Below, in pieces: positions 1 through 9,060 of a stretch of 64,000 nucleotides of DNA; within the stretch, counting starts at the first letter, position 1, and every line of letters starts with the position of its first letter. The translations under genes were made by a program, and so were the position numbers. A model generated the notes under the pieces. It was given only the letters and a program-made list of their open reading frames with translations. It searched no databases and was not told where the DNA came from. Origin of the DNA: Bacillota bacterium (lineage in GTDB: Bacteria; Bacillota; Clostridia; Peptostreptococcales; Anaerovoracaceae); NCBI GenBank assembly GCA_019420305.1, contig JAHZHL010000020.1, positions 140,819 through 204,818 on the forward strand, given 5' to 3'.

Positions 1-94
1 CTGTAATTTAATTTTTATACTTGAATTTTTATTTTTATAATGTTACACTCTTTTTACTCGTATCTTTATTCAAACAGCACAGGAGTTCGTTACA

Positions 95-1249
95 TTGCAG
101 TTTTTTCTTATTTGCACAAGCGTTTTAAACAACTTTATCTTTCTGTTTTTTCTTAATGGACTTTTAAATCCCCGGAGCATCTGGCTGCCGGCAGCCGGAA
201 TGTTGCTGCCGCCCGCGGTCTTTTCCGTGGCCGGTCTCTGTCCGGACTGGCTCCTTCTGCGCCCCTGGGATCTGACGGCGCTTGCGTTTGTCTGGCTTTT
301 TAATATATTGACCGTTTTCATTGGTTATACGGATTCCCTGCGAAAAAAAAGGAAAGCCGCATTCTGCGCACTGTCTTTGTATCTGGCGTGTTCCCTCCTG
401 TTTGTTCTTTTCTTCTGCAGGAAGCCTTCCTTTTATACCGGACTGGAGCACGAGAGCCTCTTGTACCGTTTTGTGCGGATGATCTTTTTCTTCCTGTGCG
501 CCCTTGTTGTCTGCGCCGCGTTTATTCTGTATAAAATACGCACAAAGCAGATGTCGCTTCCCAACGCCGCGCTGTTCTGTCTGTTTGCCGCAACCCAGAT
601 CCTTTTGATGCTTTCGCTCCTCGTCCGGGTCTATCGGAATATCAGCGACGTGTTCGTCTGGTTCTGCCTTGCGTCCGGACTTCTCTGCATCATCGCCGAT
701 TTTTATGTATTCAAGGCATTTAAAGAGATCCGCCTGAAATCCAGACTCCGGCAGCAGGCCTATTTTTATCAGAAACAGCTGGATATCCAGCTGAAGCATT
801 ATGAAAAGCTTTCTCAGTATGATCGGACTCTCAGCCATATCCGGCATGATCTGAAAAACGAAATCAGTGTCATTCAGGTTTTGCTCCGGCAGAGAAACCG
901 GAAGGAAGCAAAAGAACTGACAGATGGGATTCAGAAGCTGATCCTCAGGCTCGAAAAAATCGAACGCTGTGAAAACAAAATATTAAATGCCCTTATTTTT
1001 ATTGAGAGTCAGAAGATGGAAGAACAGGGAATTGAATTTTCATGCAGGGATTTTGAAATTCCGGAAGAAATCTCCGCTGACATCCCAAAACTCTGTGAGA
1101 CTTTTTCCAGGACTTTGGAAGAATGTATACAAAAGGAACCGGCTTCTATCGAACTGTCCGGCAGATTCTCTGACGGAACTTTTTTTCTCACCAGCAGATT
1201 TTCAGCAAGCGATTCTAAACCCGTGCGAACGGCAATTTACGTCAGCTGA
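95..1249 (+). CDS. GHKL-type membrane sensor kinase with phosphoacceptor His but no ATP-binding domain
   Basis: Residues 1 to about 212 are a string of hydrophobic segments (about six or seven membrane helices), followed by a linker helix and a dimerisation helix with the AgrC/GHKL H-box RHDLKN at residues 250-255 (His251). After that the protein aligns with its downstream neighbour through the NALIFI motif, but the N-box is degraded (TLEECI in place of LDNAIEA) and the protein ends before any G-box. It therefore should not bind ATP by itself. The start is TTG with ACAGGAG about nine bases upstream. The next kinase begins 15 bp after the stop, so the two are probably co-transcribed. No response regulator lies in the window; one may lie upstream of base 1. 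Family assignment is by motif; pairing with the neighbour is inference. Confidence 0.75.
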   Translation: MQFFLICTSVLNNFIFLFFLNGLLNPRSIWLPAAGMLLPPAVFSVAGLCPDWLLLRPWDLTALAFVWLFNILTVFIGYTDSLRKKRKAAFCALSLYLACSLLFVLFFCRKPSFYTGLEHESLLYRFVRMIFFFLCALVVCAAFILYKIRTKQMSLPNAALFCLFAATQILLMLSLLVRVYRNISDVFVWFCLASGLLCIIADFYVFKAFKEIRLKSRLRQQAYFYQKQLDIQLKHYEKLSQYDRTLSHIRHDLKNEISVIQVLLRQRNRKEAKELTDGIQKLILRLEKIERCENKILNALIFIESQKMEEQGIEFSCRDFEIPEEISADIPKLCETFSRTLEECIQKEPASIELSGRFSDGTFFLTSRFSASDSKPVRTAIYVS

Positions 1250-1264
1250 CAGAAAGGGAAAACC

Positions 1265-2590
1265 ATGGACATGATGTATCTTCTAACCTTATTATGCACA
1301 ACACTGAATACGCTCATTACAGGTTTGTTCTGCTGTCTGACACTGAAGGGCCGGCATAACACCCTGTTTCTTCTGCTTTTTTCCCTGTTTGTTCCGGCGT
1401 TTCTTCTTTTTCTTGATTTTTCCGGAATCGCGGGGATCGCGGACGGGCATCCTTTGCGTACGATCGTCGCTCTGCTTGAAAACCTCTTCCTGCTGCATCT
1501 TTTTTTCGAGGACAAATTCGCGAAAAAGCTGCTTATATTCGCGGCCGGCGCGGTTCTCCAATATCTGAGTGTTTGTTTAACCGCGTTTCCCCTTGCAATC
1601 GTCGGCTTTTTCAATCCCCTCATAAAGAACGTGGAACTGACGCCCCCGTTTCTGATCTCACAATATCTGGCGATGTTCTGCTATCTCGTATTGGCTTTCA
1701 TTACCGCGAAATTCATAAGAAGCCGTTTGTCCGGCGGAAAAGAAGGCTGGAATCTCCTGATCCTTTTCATGTCTGTCCAGCTGTTTCTTTTTCTCAGTTT
1801 TCCTGTCGGACTTAACGGTACCATTCCGCAGGGTTTTCTGATTCTGTTTGTTTTTACTGCGGTTCTGTGTTTTGCCGCGGATCTGGCAATCTTCTATTTA
1901 ATGGAAAACATCAATAAAAAAGCTGCTCTGGAAGAATCCGCAAGGTTTTATAAAACCCAGCTTTCCATGCAGCTTGCGCTTTATGAAAATTATTCAGCTT
2001 ATGGTGATACCCGGCGCCAGACCAGACAGTCGATCCTCCTCACTTTATCCCAGATACAGGATTCTCTGAGAAAGGGAGACCGCCTGGAGGCGGAAGCGCT
2101 CCTGGCGCCTCTGCCTGAAAGACTGGAACATCTGCGCACGATCACCTACTGCAGAAACAGTGTTGTGAACGCGCTTCTCTTTATAAAGCATCGGGAAATG
2201 AAACAGTTTGGAATCCATTTTCACTTTCATCTTCATCTGGATAACAACTGTTTCGCAGAAAAAAGCGATCTCTGCCGCATCCTTTCCAATCTGCTGGACA
2301 ACGCCATCGAAGCCTGCCGGGATCATTCCGGCGCTGTAATCCATCTGACCTGCGCCCCTGTGAAAAAAGCCCTGATCATAAAGACGGAAAACCCGGTCTT
2401 TCATTCCGTGAAATACAGAAAAAACGGGCTGCCGGTTTCCACCAAGTCCGGACGCGGACACGGCAAAGGCCTCGCCAGCGTCCGGGAAATCTCCGAAAAA
2501 TATGGCGGCGCGGTATTGACGGAAAGCAGGGGCTCCATCTTTTCGGTTACTGTGACGTTGTTTCCTCCAGATCAATATCCAGTCCGTTAA
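1265..2590 (+). CDS. GHKL-type membrane sensor kinase with ATPase domain but no phosphoacceptor His
   Basis: The first ~212 residues contain six or seven hydrophobic helices, then a dimerisation helix and a full GHKL ATPase domain. The N-box is NLLDNAIEA at 342-350 and the G-boxes are GRGHGKG at about 396-402. At the position of the catalytic His of the upstream kinase the sequence reads RQSILL (Gln255), so the H-box is lost. The helix around it still aligns with the neighbour (YENYSAYGDT versus YEKLSQYDRT). The two proteins look like diverged duplicates. Its 3' end overlaps the convergent DUF4317 gene by 44 bp. It is probably a membrane histidine kinase partner that phosphorylates another chain. 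The ligand is unknown; AgrC relatives sense peptides. Confidence 0.78.
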   Translation: MDMMYLLTLLCTTLNTLITGLFCCLTLKGRHNTLFLLLFSLFVPAFLLFLDFSGIAGIADGHPLRTIVALLENLFLLHLFFEDKFAKKLLIFAAGAVLQYLSVCLTAFPLAIVGFFNPLIKNVELTPPFLISQYLAMFCYLVLAFITAKFIRSRLSGGKEGWNLLILFMSVQLFLFLSFPVGLNGTIPQGFLILFVFTAVLCFAADLAIFYLMENINKKAALEESARFYKTQLSMQLALYENYSAYGDTRRQTRQSILLTLSQIQDSLRKGDRLEAEALLAPLPERLEHLRTITYCRNSVVNALLFIKHREMKQFGIHFHFHLHLDNNCFAEKSDLCRILSNLLDNAIEACRDHSGAVIHLTCAPVKKALIIKTENPVFHSVKYRKNGLPVSTKSGRGHGKGLASVREISEKYGGAVLTESRGSIFSVTVTLFPPDQYPVR

Positions 2591-3686
2591 CTTCCACGTG
2601 ATCGTTAATCGCGATTACAAGGCACTTTCGATCATCAATGATGCGGGTTTCTACCAGATCGGCCCGATCCGGACTCACCTTGATTACGACATCCGGAGTT
2701 TCAATACTGAATTTTTTCGTCTCCGCCACGTTGGCTGCCATCAGCTTGCGTTTTTCCCCGGCAGCCTGGGTGAAAACTGTTTCCACTTTTTCCAGCTTTT
2801 CCTCTGAGGCCCCGCTCTGTTCCAGGAGCCTCCGCATGTCAAACTTGTCCAGCTCCAGGGGCTCCGGCTCTTCCTTTGTCTCTTCGATCATTTCCTGGAG
2901 ATTGTCGTGAATGCAGCGCACCATCTCGAAGTTGCATTCTTCCCCCAGACTTTCCGAAATGATCTCGTTAAATGTCACTTTCTGGTTTTCCGCAGAAAGA
3001 GGAATTTCACTCCCCAGAAGTTCTTCAATCAGCTTTGGCTGCAGTTCCTCCGGTTTTTTGGTAAAGTACAGCGCCTGATGGATATCCGCGCTCCGATCAT
3101 TAAAGGCAGGAAAGAGAAATCCCTTTACCGGCGGTTCCACCACCCAGTCCCGGCTGCGCCCCACAATCGAATTCTGATCCACATCATAGCTGAGACCTGC
3201 CTTCGACAGCTTGACCGGGCAGATACTGCAGAGTATGTACTCATAGATATTGTCGGAGGCGTCAAACATTTCCGTCCCGTCCGAGGCCTTGCCCGGCACA
3301 TCGTATACCGCATGAATGAGGACGATATAGTAGTTTTCCCCGTATTCAAAATTGTCAATAATCTTATTATAGAATTCATCTACCAGAGCTTCATCCTCCA
3401 GTCTGCTGGCGCGCAGCCTGTAAAGAAACTCCTGCGTGCCTCCCTCTTCCTCCTGGCTGAGAGGAAATTCCATATTAATGAGTTTTTTTCCCAGGCTCCC
3501 GGTCAGCGTCTGTTTGAAAATCTCAAAGTATTTAAACGCTTCCTCTTCCGGGAGGCTGAGAAAGGATCGGTTCACCTCGCACTTCCGGTTTTTTTCATGA
3601 TCCACATAACACCCGCACATACGGGTAATCGCGCAGTTTTCCGGTGTAAACTGCTTTTTTATTTCCAAAATTTCTTTACTTATCAT
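2547..3686 (-). CDS. DUF4317 family protein
   Basis: A 379-residue soluble protein that I recognise as DUF4317, a family widespread in Clostridia with no assigned biochemical role. No signal peptide or membrane helix is visible. The C-terminal third is acidic and Lys/Glu rich and ends with a beta-rich segment (KVSPDRADLVETR). A GGAGG-type ribosome binding site (GGGAGGTTACTATG) supports the ATG start at 3686. The 3' end overlaps the convergent sensor kinase gene by 44 bp, so antisense effects are possible. The SDR gene lies 45 bp upstream in the same direction and could share a transcript. Family call is fairly sure, function unknown. Confidence 0.8.
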   Translation of the reverse strand: MISKEILEIKKQFTPENCAITRMCGCYVDHEKNRKCEVNRSFLSLPEEEAFKYFEIFKQTLTGSLGKKLINMEFPLSQEEEGGTQEFLYRLRASRLEDEALVDEFYNKIIDNFEYGENYYIVLIHAVYDVPGKASDGTEMFDASDNIYEYILCSICPVKLSKAGLSYDVDQNSIVGRSRDWVVEPPVKGFLFPAFNDRSADIHQALYFTKKPEELQPKLIEELLGSEIPLSAENQKVTFNEIISESLGEECNFEMVRCIHDNLQEMIEETKEEPEPLELDKFDMRRLLEQSGASEEKLEKVETVFTQAAGEKRKLMAANVAETKKFSIETPDVVIKVSPDRADLVETRIIDDRKCLVIAINDHVEVNGLDIDLEETTSQ

Positions 3687-3731
3687 AGTAACCTCCCTTT
3701 TTTCCTGTAATCTCAGCTTAGTCCGCTCGTC

Positions 3732-4514
3732 TCAGATCCTGCGAATGCCTTCCCAAAGCGCCATCATAAAACAGTGAGGAATAAATTTGGCGGCAATCCG
3801 GTGCAGGAAGCAGATCGGTCCCGGTGTAGAGACCGCAAGCCCCACGCGGCTGTCGCGCAGCGCCCGCTTTACAACCCGCTCGCTTTTCGATGCCAGGGGA
3901 AAATGCCGGACAGCCTGTCCGTTTCCGGTATCCTTCGCGCCTGCAATAAATTCCGTATCCCGAACCCAGTAAGGGCAGACTGCCGTTACGCGAATCCCGC
4001 TGCCCCGCAGTTCCCAGCGCAGCGCTCTGCTGTAACGGAGCAGGAACGCTTTGGAAGCCGCGTAAACATTCAGGCATGGAAACGGCTGGAAGGCCGAGGT
4101 GGAACATATTTCCAGAATCCGCGCTCCGGAACGCATATAGGGCAGGCAGATCTGCGTCAGTACCACTGCCGCTCTGCAGTTCAGATCGATCATATCCATA
4201 CAGTCCTGTTCCGAGATATCCCGATAACTTCCAATCTTTCCAAATCCCGCACAGTTTATCAGAATCCGCAGATCCGGTCTCTCGCCGCTCAGCTGCCGGC
4301 GGAGGAAGGAAAATCCAGCGGGATCCGTCAGATCAACAGAAAGGACACGAATCGGCAGTGAACTTTCCATCTCCAGCTCCCGCAGCCGTTTTTTTCTGCG
4401 CGCGATCACCCAGATTTCCTCTATCTCTCCGGATTTTTCCAGTTCCTTTACAAAACAGCGCCCAAGACCACTGGAAGCGCCAGTTACCACAGCAATTTGT
4501 TTTTGATGCTCCAT
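3732..4514 (-). CDS. SDR family NAD(P)-dependent oxidoreductase
   Basis: A 260-residue classical short-chain dehydrogenase. The Rossmann cofactor motif TGASSGLG is at residues 11-18, NCAG at about 87-90, the catalytic Ser near 138-140 and the YxxxK pair at Tyr151 and Lys155 (YAASKAF). The basic residues after beta-2 (ARRKKRLRE) favour NADP(H). Substrate cannot be told. Members with this architecture (YqjQ/DltE-like) are often annotated as short-chain reductases of unknown substrate. A GGGAGGG ribosome binding site precedes the ATG. It lies downstream of the recA terminator, so it probably has its own promoter or depends on readthrough. Confidence 0.85.
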   Translation of the reverse strand: MEHQKQIAVVTGASSGLGRCFVKELEKSGEIEEIWVIARRKKRLRELEMESSLPIRVLSVDLTDPAGFSFLRRQLSGERPDLRILINCAGFGKIGSYRDISEQDCMDMIDLNCRAAVVLTQICLPYMRSGARILEICSTSAFQPFPCLNVYAASKAFLLRYSRALRWELRGSGIRVTAVCPYWVRDTEFIAGAKDTGNGQAVRHFPLASKSERVVKRALRDSRVGLAVSTPGPICFLHRIAAKFIPHCFMMALWEGIRRI

Positions 4515-4533
4515 CCAGAATCCCTCCTGCCCG

Positions 4534-4590
4534 AAAAAAGCAGGCGCTCTCTGGCAGATGATCCCACCTGCCGTTCGGGCGCCTGCTTTC
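4534..4590 (-). terminator. recA intrinsic terminator
   Basis: An 11-bp stem AAAGCAGGCGC/GCGCCTGCTTT encloses a second nested stem (GGCAG/CTGCC). On the minus strand it is followed by a T run just after the recA stop. It separates recA from the SDR gene. Confidence 0.85.
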
Positions 4591-4614
4591 TATTGTTTCC
4601 CGCAGCTGCTGTAT

Positions 4615-5739
4615 TTATTCAATGATAACGCCGTCTTCGTCTACCTCAAAATCATCAGGGAACCCGTCCGGCTCCTTCTCACGCGCCTGTTCAGCAGCTT
4701 CCCCTGCCGGTTCCTTTTTCAACGTGTCCCGTACAAGCTCTTCAACCCGTTCCATCATCTCCGGATGTTCGAGCATATATTTTTTCACGTTTTCACGACC
4801 CTGCCCGATACGGTCGCCTTCAAAGCTGTACCAGGATCCGGCCTTGTCAATCACCTTCATTTCAATCGCGCAGTCCAGCACATCGCCTTCTTTTGAGATT
4901 CCCTCTCCATACATAATATCAAATTCCGCCTGTTTGAACGGAGGCGCGACTTTGTTCTTTACAATCTTCACTTTTGTGCGGTTGCCCAGAAAATCATCTC
5001 CGGATTTAATGCTTTCCACTCTCCGCACGTCCATACGCATTGTCGCGTAGAATTTAAGGGCTCTTCCGCCTGTCGTCGTCTCCGGGTTTCCGTACATGAC
5101 GCCTACTTTTTCACGGAGCTGGTTGATAAACACAACGGCTGTTTTCGACTTATTGATAAATCCCGCCAGCTTTCTGAGAGCCTGGGACATCAGTCTGGCC
5201 TGCAGCCCCACATGGCTGTCCCCCATTCCGCCTTCGATTTCCGTCTTTGGAACAAGCGCCGCCACCGAGTCCACAACCACAATATCCAGCGCGCTGCTGC
5301 GCACCAGCATTTCGCAGATCTCCAGCGCCTGTTCGCCGGTATCAGGCTGGGATACCAGAAGTTCGTCCACGTTAACGCCCAGATTTTTCGCGTATTCCGG
5401 ATCCAGCGCGTGTTCCGCGTCAATAAACGCCGCCTTGCCCCCGTCTTTCTGAGCCTCCGCGATCATATGCAGAGTCAGCGTCGTTTTACCGGAAGATTCC
5501 GGCCCGAACACTTCAATAATTCTTCCTTTTGGAATTCCTCCGATTCCGGTGGCCAGATCCAGGCTCATCGAACCGGTTGAAATTGCCTCGATATCCATTT
5601 TAGCCGAATCATCGCCAAGACGCATGATCGCGCCTTTGCCGAATTCCTTCTGTATCTGGTTAAGAGCATCCTGAAGGGCCTGCTCTTTATCATCCTTTGT
5701 TGACACCGTCTTGGATGCCGACTTTTTGCTGACTGCCAA
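4615..5739 (-). CDS. recA: Recombinase RecA
   Basis: A 374-residue RecA with Walker A GPESSGKT at residues 79-86, the NTTGGRALKFYA-type L2 region (here ETTTGGRALKFY), the MAW-type catalytic core and an acidic C-terminal tail (DDFEVDEDG). It forms ATP-dependent filaments on single-stranded DNA for homologous recombination and stimulates LexA self-cleavage. Translation starts at TTG, with GGAGGTAGG immediately upstream (5743-5751). The gene is last in a ftsK-rimO-pgsA-cinA-recA gene line, but it has its own strong promoter and LexA box in the 213-bp gap before it. It ends in a clear terminator. Identity is certain. Confidence 0.98.
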   Translation of the reverse strand: MAVSKKSASKTVSTKDDKEQALQDALNQIQKEFGKGAIMRLGDDSAKMDIEAISTGSMSLDLATGIGGIPKGRIIEVFGPESSGKTTLTLHMIAEAQKDGGKAAFIDAEHALDPEYAKNLGVNVDELLVSQPDTGEQALEICEMLVRSSALDIVVVDSVAALVPKTEIEGGMGDSHVGLQARLMSQALRKLAGFINKSKTAVVFINQLREKVGVMYGNPETTTGGRALKFYATMRMDVRRVESIKSGDDFLGNRTKVKIVKNKVAPPFKQAEFDIMYGEGISKEGDVLDCAIEMKVIDKAGSWYSFEGDRIGQGRENVKKYMLEHPEMMERVEELVRDTLKKEPAGEAAEQAREKEPDGFPDDFEVDEDGVIIE

Positions 5740-5758
5740 TTCCCTACCTCCAATTATA

Positions 5759-5772
5759 TGAACATTTGTTCG
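5759..5772 (-). promoter_or_regulatory. LexA (SOS) box upstream of recA
   Basis: On the minus strand the sequence is CGAACAAATGTTCA. It matches 13 of 14 positions of the Gram-positive LexA consensus CGAACRNRYGTTYC. It lies between the -10 element and the TTG start, overlapping the expected transcription start, which is where a repressor would block recA. Confidence 0.9.
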
Positions 5773-5781
5773 TTTTGTTCT

Positions 5782-5810
5782 ATCATACTCTAATATCTAC
5801 GCCGCGTCAA
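5782..5810 (-). promoter_or_regulatory. recA sigma-A promoter
   Basis: On the minus strand -35 is TTGACG and -10 is TATGAT with a 17-bp spacer. The LexA box begins about 9 bp downstream of the -10. No open gene occupies this stretch. Confidence 0.85.
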
Positions 5811-5952
5811 GCAAAAACGCGAACGTCCGCGGCTTTTCTTCACAAACCAAGTTTACCATTTTTTTACATTTAAGTCAACACATTTTCTCTTTTTCTCCGG
5901 GTTTAACCGGCCGGGAATCCGGCTCGCTCCGCGAACTGCCCGGACCGGATCG

Positions 5953-7182
5953 CTAGACCAGTTTGTTGATCAGATCCAGCATAGAAAGCATGGCGTAGTT
6001 GCGGTTCCAGTTCCGGTTCACGTTCCGCATCTGGATTTTCCGGCATACGGTTTTCCCCCGGTAAAACGCTCCGATATATACAAGACCCACCGGCTTTTCG
6101 GCGCTCCCGCCGCCCGGACCCGCGATTCCGGTAACGGAAACACAGACATCGCTCCCGCTGACCCGGTGCAGCCCTTCCGCCATTTCCCTGGCCGTTTCCT
6201 CACTGACCGCGCCATAGTCTTTCAGAGTTTCCTCACGCACTCCCAGTTCCTGCATTTTCGCTTCGTTGCTGTAAGTGACCAGGGAGCGGTCAAACACTTC
6301 CGAAATTCCGGGAACTCCCGTCATAGCGGCGGCAAACATTCCTCCTGTGCAGGATTCGGCGCTGGAAAGTGAAAGTCCCTTGTCCATCAGTTTTTTTGCC
6401 ACAACATCGACCAGCTCTTCGTCATCGCAGCTGTAAATAAATTCTCCAATCCTCTCCTGAACCTTCTGGAGCATGGCGTCCACCGCCTGCCTGGCCTCTT
6501 CTTTTGTCTCCCGCTTTGAGGCAATCCGCAGACAGCATTCCCCTTCCTTGGCGTATGTCGCAAGGGTGGGATCGGTCTGCCCGTCAATTAAGGGGAGCAG
6601 TTTTGTTTCCAGCATGGATTCCCCGATTCCAAAGGTCCGGATCATACGGTAGAAAATCGTGCTTTCCGATTTTTTCTCAAGGTACGGAAGCACTTTTCTT
6701 TCAAACATGCGGGTCATTTCCCTGGGCGGCCCCGGCATGCAGATAATGATTTTGCCTTCCCGTTCCAGGGCAAATCCCGGAGCGGTTCCCGCGTCATTAT
6801 CGAAAACAACCGCTCCTGACGGCATATAGGCCTGTTTTTTATTGTTCTCCGTCATCACCCGGTTCTGCTTTTTAAAGTAGCTCTCCAGTTTGTTCATGGT
6901 CTCTTCATGCAGAACCAGTTCATCCTTCATCGCTCTGCAGACGATCTCCTTTGTCAGATCATCCTGCGTCGGTCCGAGTCCTCCGGTTGTCAGAATCAGA
7001 TCGCAGTCCTTGAAAATGATATCGATCATTTCTTCAAGACGCCCCGGATTATCGCCTACCGTATGATGATACATCACGTCAAAACCCAGCAGATTCAGCT
7101 GCCGGGACAAGTATACCGTATTGGTATTGGTAATCTGACCGAAAAGCAGTTCGGTCCCTACGCTCAAGATCGCGGATTTCAT
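5953..7182 (-). CDS. cinA: CinA family protein (nicotinamide-nucleotide amidase / competence-damage protein)
   Basis: A 409-residue full-length CinA. The N-terminal half is the MoCF/COG1058 domain with TTGGLGPTQDD near residues 65-75. The C-terminal half is the nicotinamide-nucleotide deamidase domain, with the SAESCTGG motif followed by the SVTGIAGPGGG loop. In other bacteria the C-terminal domain converts NMN to NaMN for pyridine nucleotide recycling, and the N-terminal domain can hydrolyse ADP-ribose. It lies directly upstream of recA, a pairing conserved in Firmicutes, and 34 bp downstream of pgsA. Both domains look intact. Confidence 0.95.
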   Translation of the reverse strand: MKSAILSVGTELLFGQITNTNTVYLSRQLNLLGFDVMYHHTVGDNPGRLEEMIDIIFKDCDLILTTGGLGPTQDDLTKEIVCRAMKDELVLHEETMNKLESYFKKQNRVMTENNKKQAYMPSGAVVFDNDAGTAPGFALEREGKIIICMPGPPREMTRMFERKVLPYLEKKSESTIFYRMIRTFGIGESMLETKLLPLIDGQTDPTLATYAKEGECCLRIASKRETKEEARQAVDAMLQKVQERIGEFIYSCDDEELVDVVAKKLMDKGLSLSSAESCTGGMFAAAMTGVPGISEVFDRSLVTYSNEAKMQELGVREETLKDYGAVSEETAREMAEGLHRVSGSDVCVSVTGIAGPGGGSAEKPVGLVYIGAFYRGKTVCRKIQMRNVNRNWNRNYAMLSMLDLINKLV

Positions 7183-7216
7183 GTCACCCCTTCTTTCCGT
7201 TCCGTTTTCTCTGTCG

Positions 7217-7744
7217 CTACATGGACAGCAGCTGTCTGTTTTTCACAATATACTCAATGCCGGAAATAATCGTCATCGCCACCGCGATCCAGAGGAAAAT
7301 CTGATCCAGCGGAACCCCGATATAACGGCACGGCCAGTTGTCAAGCAGCAGCAGGGGAATCGCGATCATCTGGGTAATGGTTTTGATCTTGCCCGTTGTT
7401 CCCGCCGCGATAACGATTCCTTCCGAAGCAGCTACTTGCCTGAGGCCTGTAACGGCAAATTCTCTCGCTAAAATGACAATTACCATCCAACCTGCCACAT
7501 CTCCCAGTTCTACAAGGCAGACCAGGGCGGCCATTACCAGTAGTTTGTCCGCCAGCGGATCCATCAGTTTGCCGAAATTCGTAACCAGATTGTATTTCCT
7601 GGCAATATGTCCGTCCAGCATATCGGTCAGCGCGGCGGCGATAAAAATAATCGTAGCCGAATAGCGGTGCCCCATAAGCAGCACCACGATAAAGACCGGT
7701 ATTGCAATAATTCGTAAAAGCGTCAGTTTGTTTGGCAAATTCAT
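7217..7744 (-). CDS. pgsA: CDP-diacylglycerol-glycerol-3-phosphate 3-phosphatidyltransferase
   Basis: A 175-residue integral membrane CDP-alcohol phosphatidyltransferase. It shows the family metal-binding signature DG-x2-AR-x8-G-x3-D-x3-D: DGHIAR, then FGKLMDPLADK, near residues 43-65. It makes phosphatidylglycerophosphate, the committed step to phosphatidylglycerol. Several hydrophobic helices follow. Its ATG overlaps the rimO stop by four bases, so translation is likely coupled. Length and position in the ftsK-rimO-pgsA-cinA-recA line fit PgsA. Confidence 0.95.
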   Translation of the reverse strand: MNLPNKLTLLRIIAIPVFIVVLLMGHRYSATIIFIAAALTDMLDGHIARKYNLVTNFGKLMDPLADKLLVMAALVCLVELGDVAGWMVIVILAREFAVTGLRQVAASEGIVIAAGTTGKIKTITQMIAIPLLLLDNWPCRYIGVPLDQIFLWIAVAMTIISGIEYIVKNRQLLSM

Positions 7745-9060
7745 TTTAAAACCTCCCTGCCTGCCAGATCATAATCAAAAGCATCTGTAATTTCAACATT
7801 TGTAAAGTCTCCGGGAACCAGATCGCGTTCCGATGTGAAAATCACCGCATTGTCGATCTCCGGGGCATCCCACACCGTCCTTCCGATATAACTCCCGTCC
7901 TCATCCTGTTCCTCTACCAGAACCGCAAGCGTCCTGCCGATTTTAGAGCGGTTGGATTCCAGTGATAGTTCAAGCTGCGCGCGCATAATGGCATCCTGCC
8001 TACGAGATTTGACTTCCTCCGGAATCTGGTCCTCCATTTCCGCGGCAGGCGTTCCCTCCTCCTGGGAATAGGTAAATACGCCAAGCCGTTCAAATCCGGT
8101 TTCCTCCGCGAAGGAAAGCAGTTCTTCAAAATCTTCTTCCGTTTCGCCGGGGAAGCCGGTAATAAACGTCGTACGGATATGAATCTCCGGAATCGCGTTT
8201 CTCAATCTTGCGATGGTGCCGCGGATGCCCGCGGAAGTTGAACGCCGGTTCATCGCCTTCAGCATCCGATCGCTTATATGCTGAAGGGGAATGTCAATAT
8301 ACGGGCAGATCTTCTCTTCTTCCGCCATAACCTGAATCAGTTCATCCGTAATCCGGTCTTCATAGCAGTACATCAGCCGTATCCAGGAGATTCCTTCAAT
8401 CCGGCACAGCTTTCGGAGCAGCTCCGGCAGAACATATCCGCCATAAAGATCGATTCCGTAAGCCGTCACATCCTGGGCAATCAGGATCAGTTCCCGGCAG
8501 CCGTTTTCCGCAAGAAACTCCGCCTCTTTCAGGATCGCCTCCTGCGTCCGGCTCCGGTATGCGCCGCGTATCCGCGGGATCACACAGTACGCACATACAT
8601 TGTCGCAGCCCTCCGCGATTTTCAGGGTGGCGCTATAGGGATTATCCGCCAGCTTGCGGAACGGAGACTCTTTATAGCGCTCGCCGCATCCGCTGCGGTA
8701 TTTCTCCCGTTTTCCCTTTATAAAATGTTCCAGAACAGAAGGAAGCCGCTCATAGTCATTCACGCCTAAAAACAAATCAACCTCCGGCATTTCCTCATAA
8801 AGTTCATCTTCATACCGCTGTGAAAGACATCCGGTAACCGCCAGAATCGCGTCTTCCCGCTTGCAGTCCGCCATCTGAAAAATACGTTCAATGGACTCGG
8901 TTTTCGCATCGTTGATAAAGCCGCAGGTATTCACGATAACCGCGTCTGCCAGTTCCGGCGCTTCCACCATCCGGTGCCCCGCGTGCTCCAGTATTCCCGC
9001 CGCTGTCTCCGAGTCATTAAAATTTTTCAGACAGCCCAGTGTTTCCATATAGATATCCAT
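7741..9060 (-). CDS. rimO: Ribosomal protein S12 methylthiotransferase RimO
   Basis: A 439-residue radical-SAM methylthiotransferase. The N-terminal UPF0004 domain begins METLGCLKNFNDSE and supplies the auxiliary cluster cysteines (Cys in GCLKN, NTCGF, TGCLSQR). The radical-SAM CxxxCxxC is CDNVCAYC, and a TRAM domain ends the protein (VEITDAFDYDLAGREV). RimO adds a methylthio group to an Asp of ribosomal protein S12. The LGCxKN form of the first cysteine motif favours RimO over MiaB. It abuts the ftsK stop and overlaps pgsA by 4 bp, so it is inside one transcript. Confidence 0.94.
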   Translation of the reverse strand: MDIYMETLGCLKNFNDSETAAGILEHAGHRMVEAPELADAVIVNTCGFINDAKTESIERIFQMADCKREDAILAVTGCLSQRYEDELYEEMPEVDLFLGVNDYERLPSVLEHFIKGKREKYRSGCGERYKESPFRKLADNPYSATLKIAEGCDNVCAYCVIPRIRGAYRSRTQEAILKEAEFLAENGCRELILIAQDVTAYGIDLYGGYVLPELLRKLCRIEGISWIRLMYCYEDRITDELIQVMAEEEKICPYIDIPLQHISDRMLKAMNRRSTSAGIRGTIARLRNAIPEIHIRTTFITGFPGETEEDFEELLSFAEETGFERLGVFTYSQEEGTPAAEMEDQIPEEVKSRRQDAIMRAQLELSLESNRSKIGRTLAVLVEEQDEDGSYIGRTVWDAPEIDNAVIFTSERDLVPGDFTNVEITDAFDYDLAGREVLK

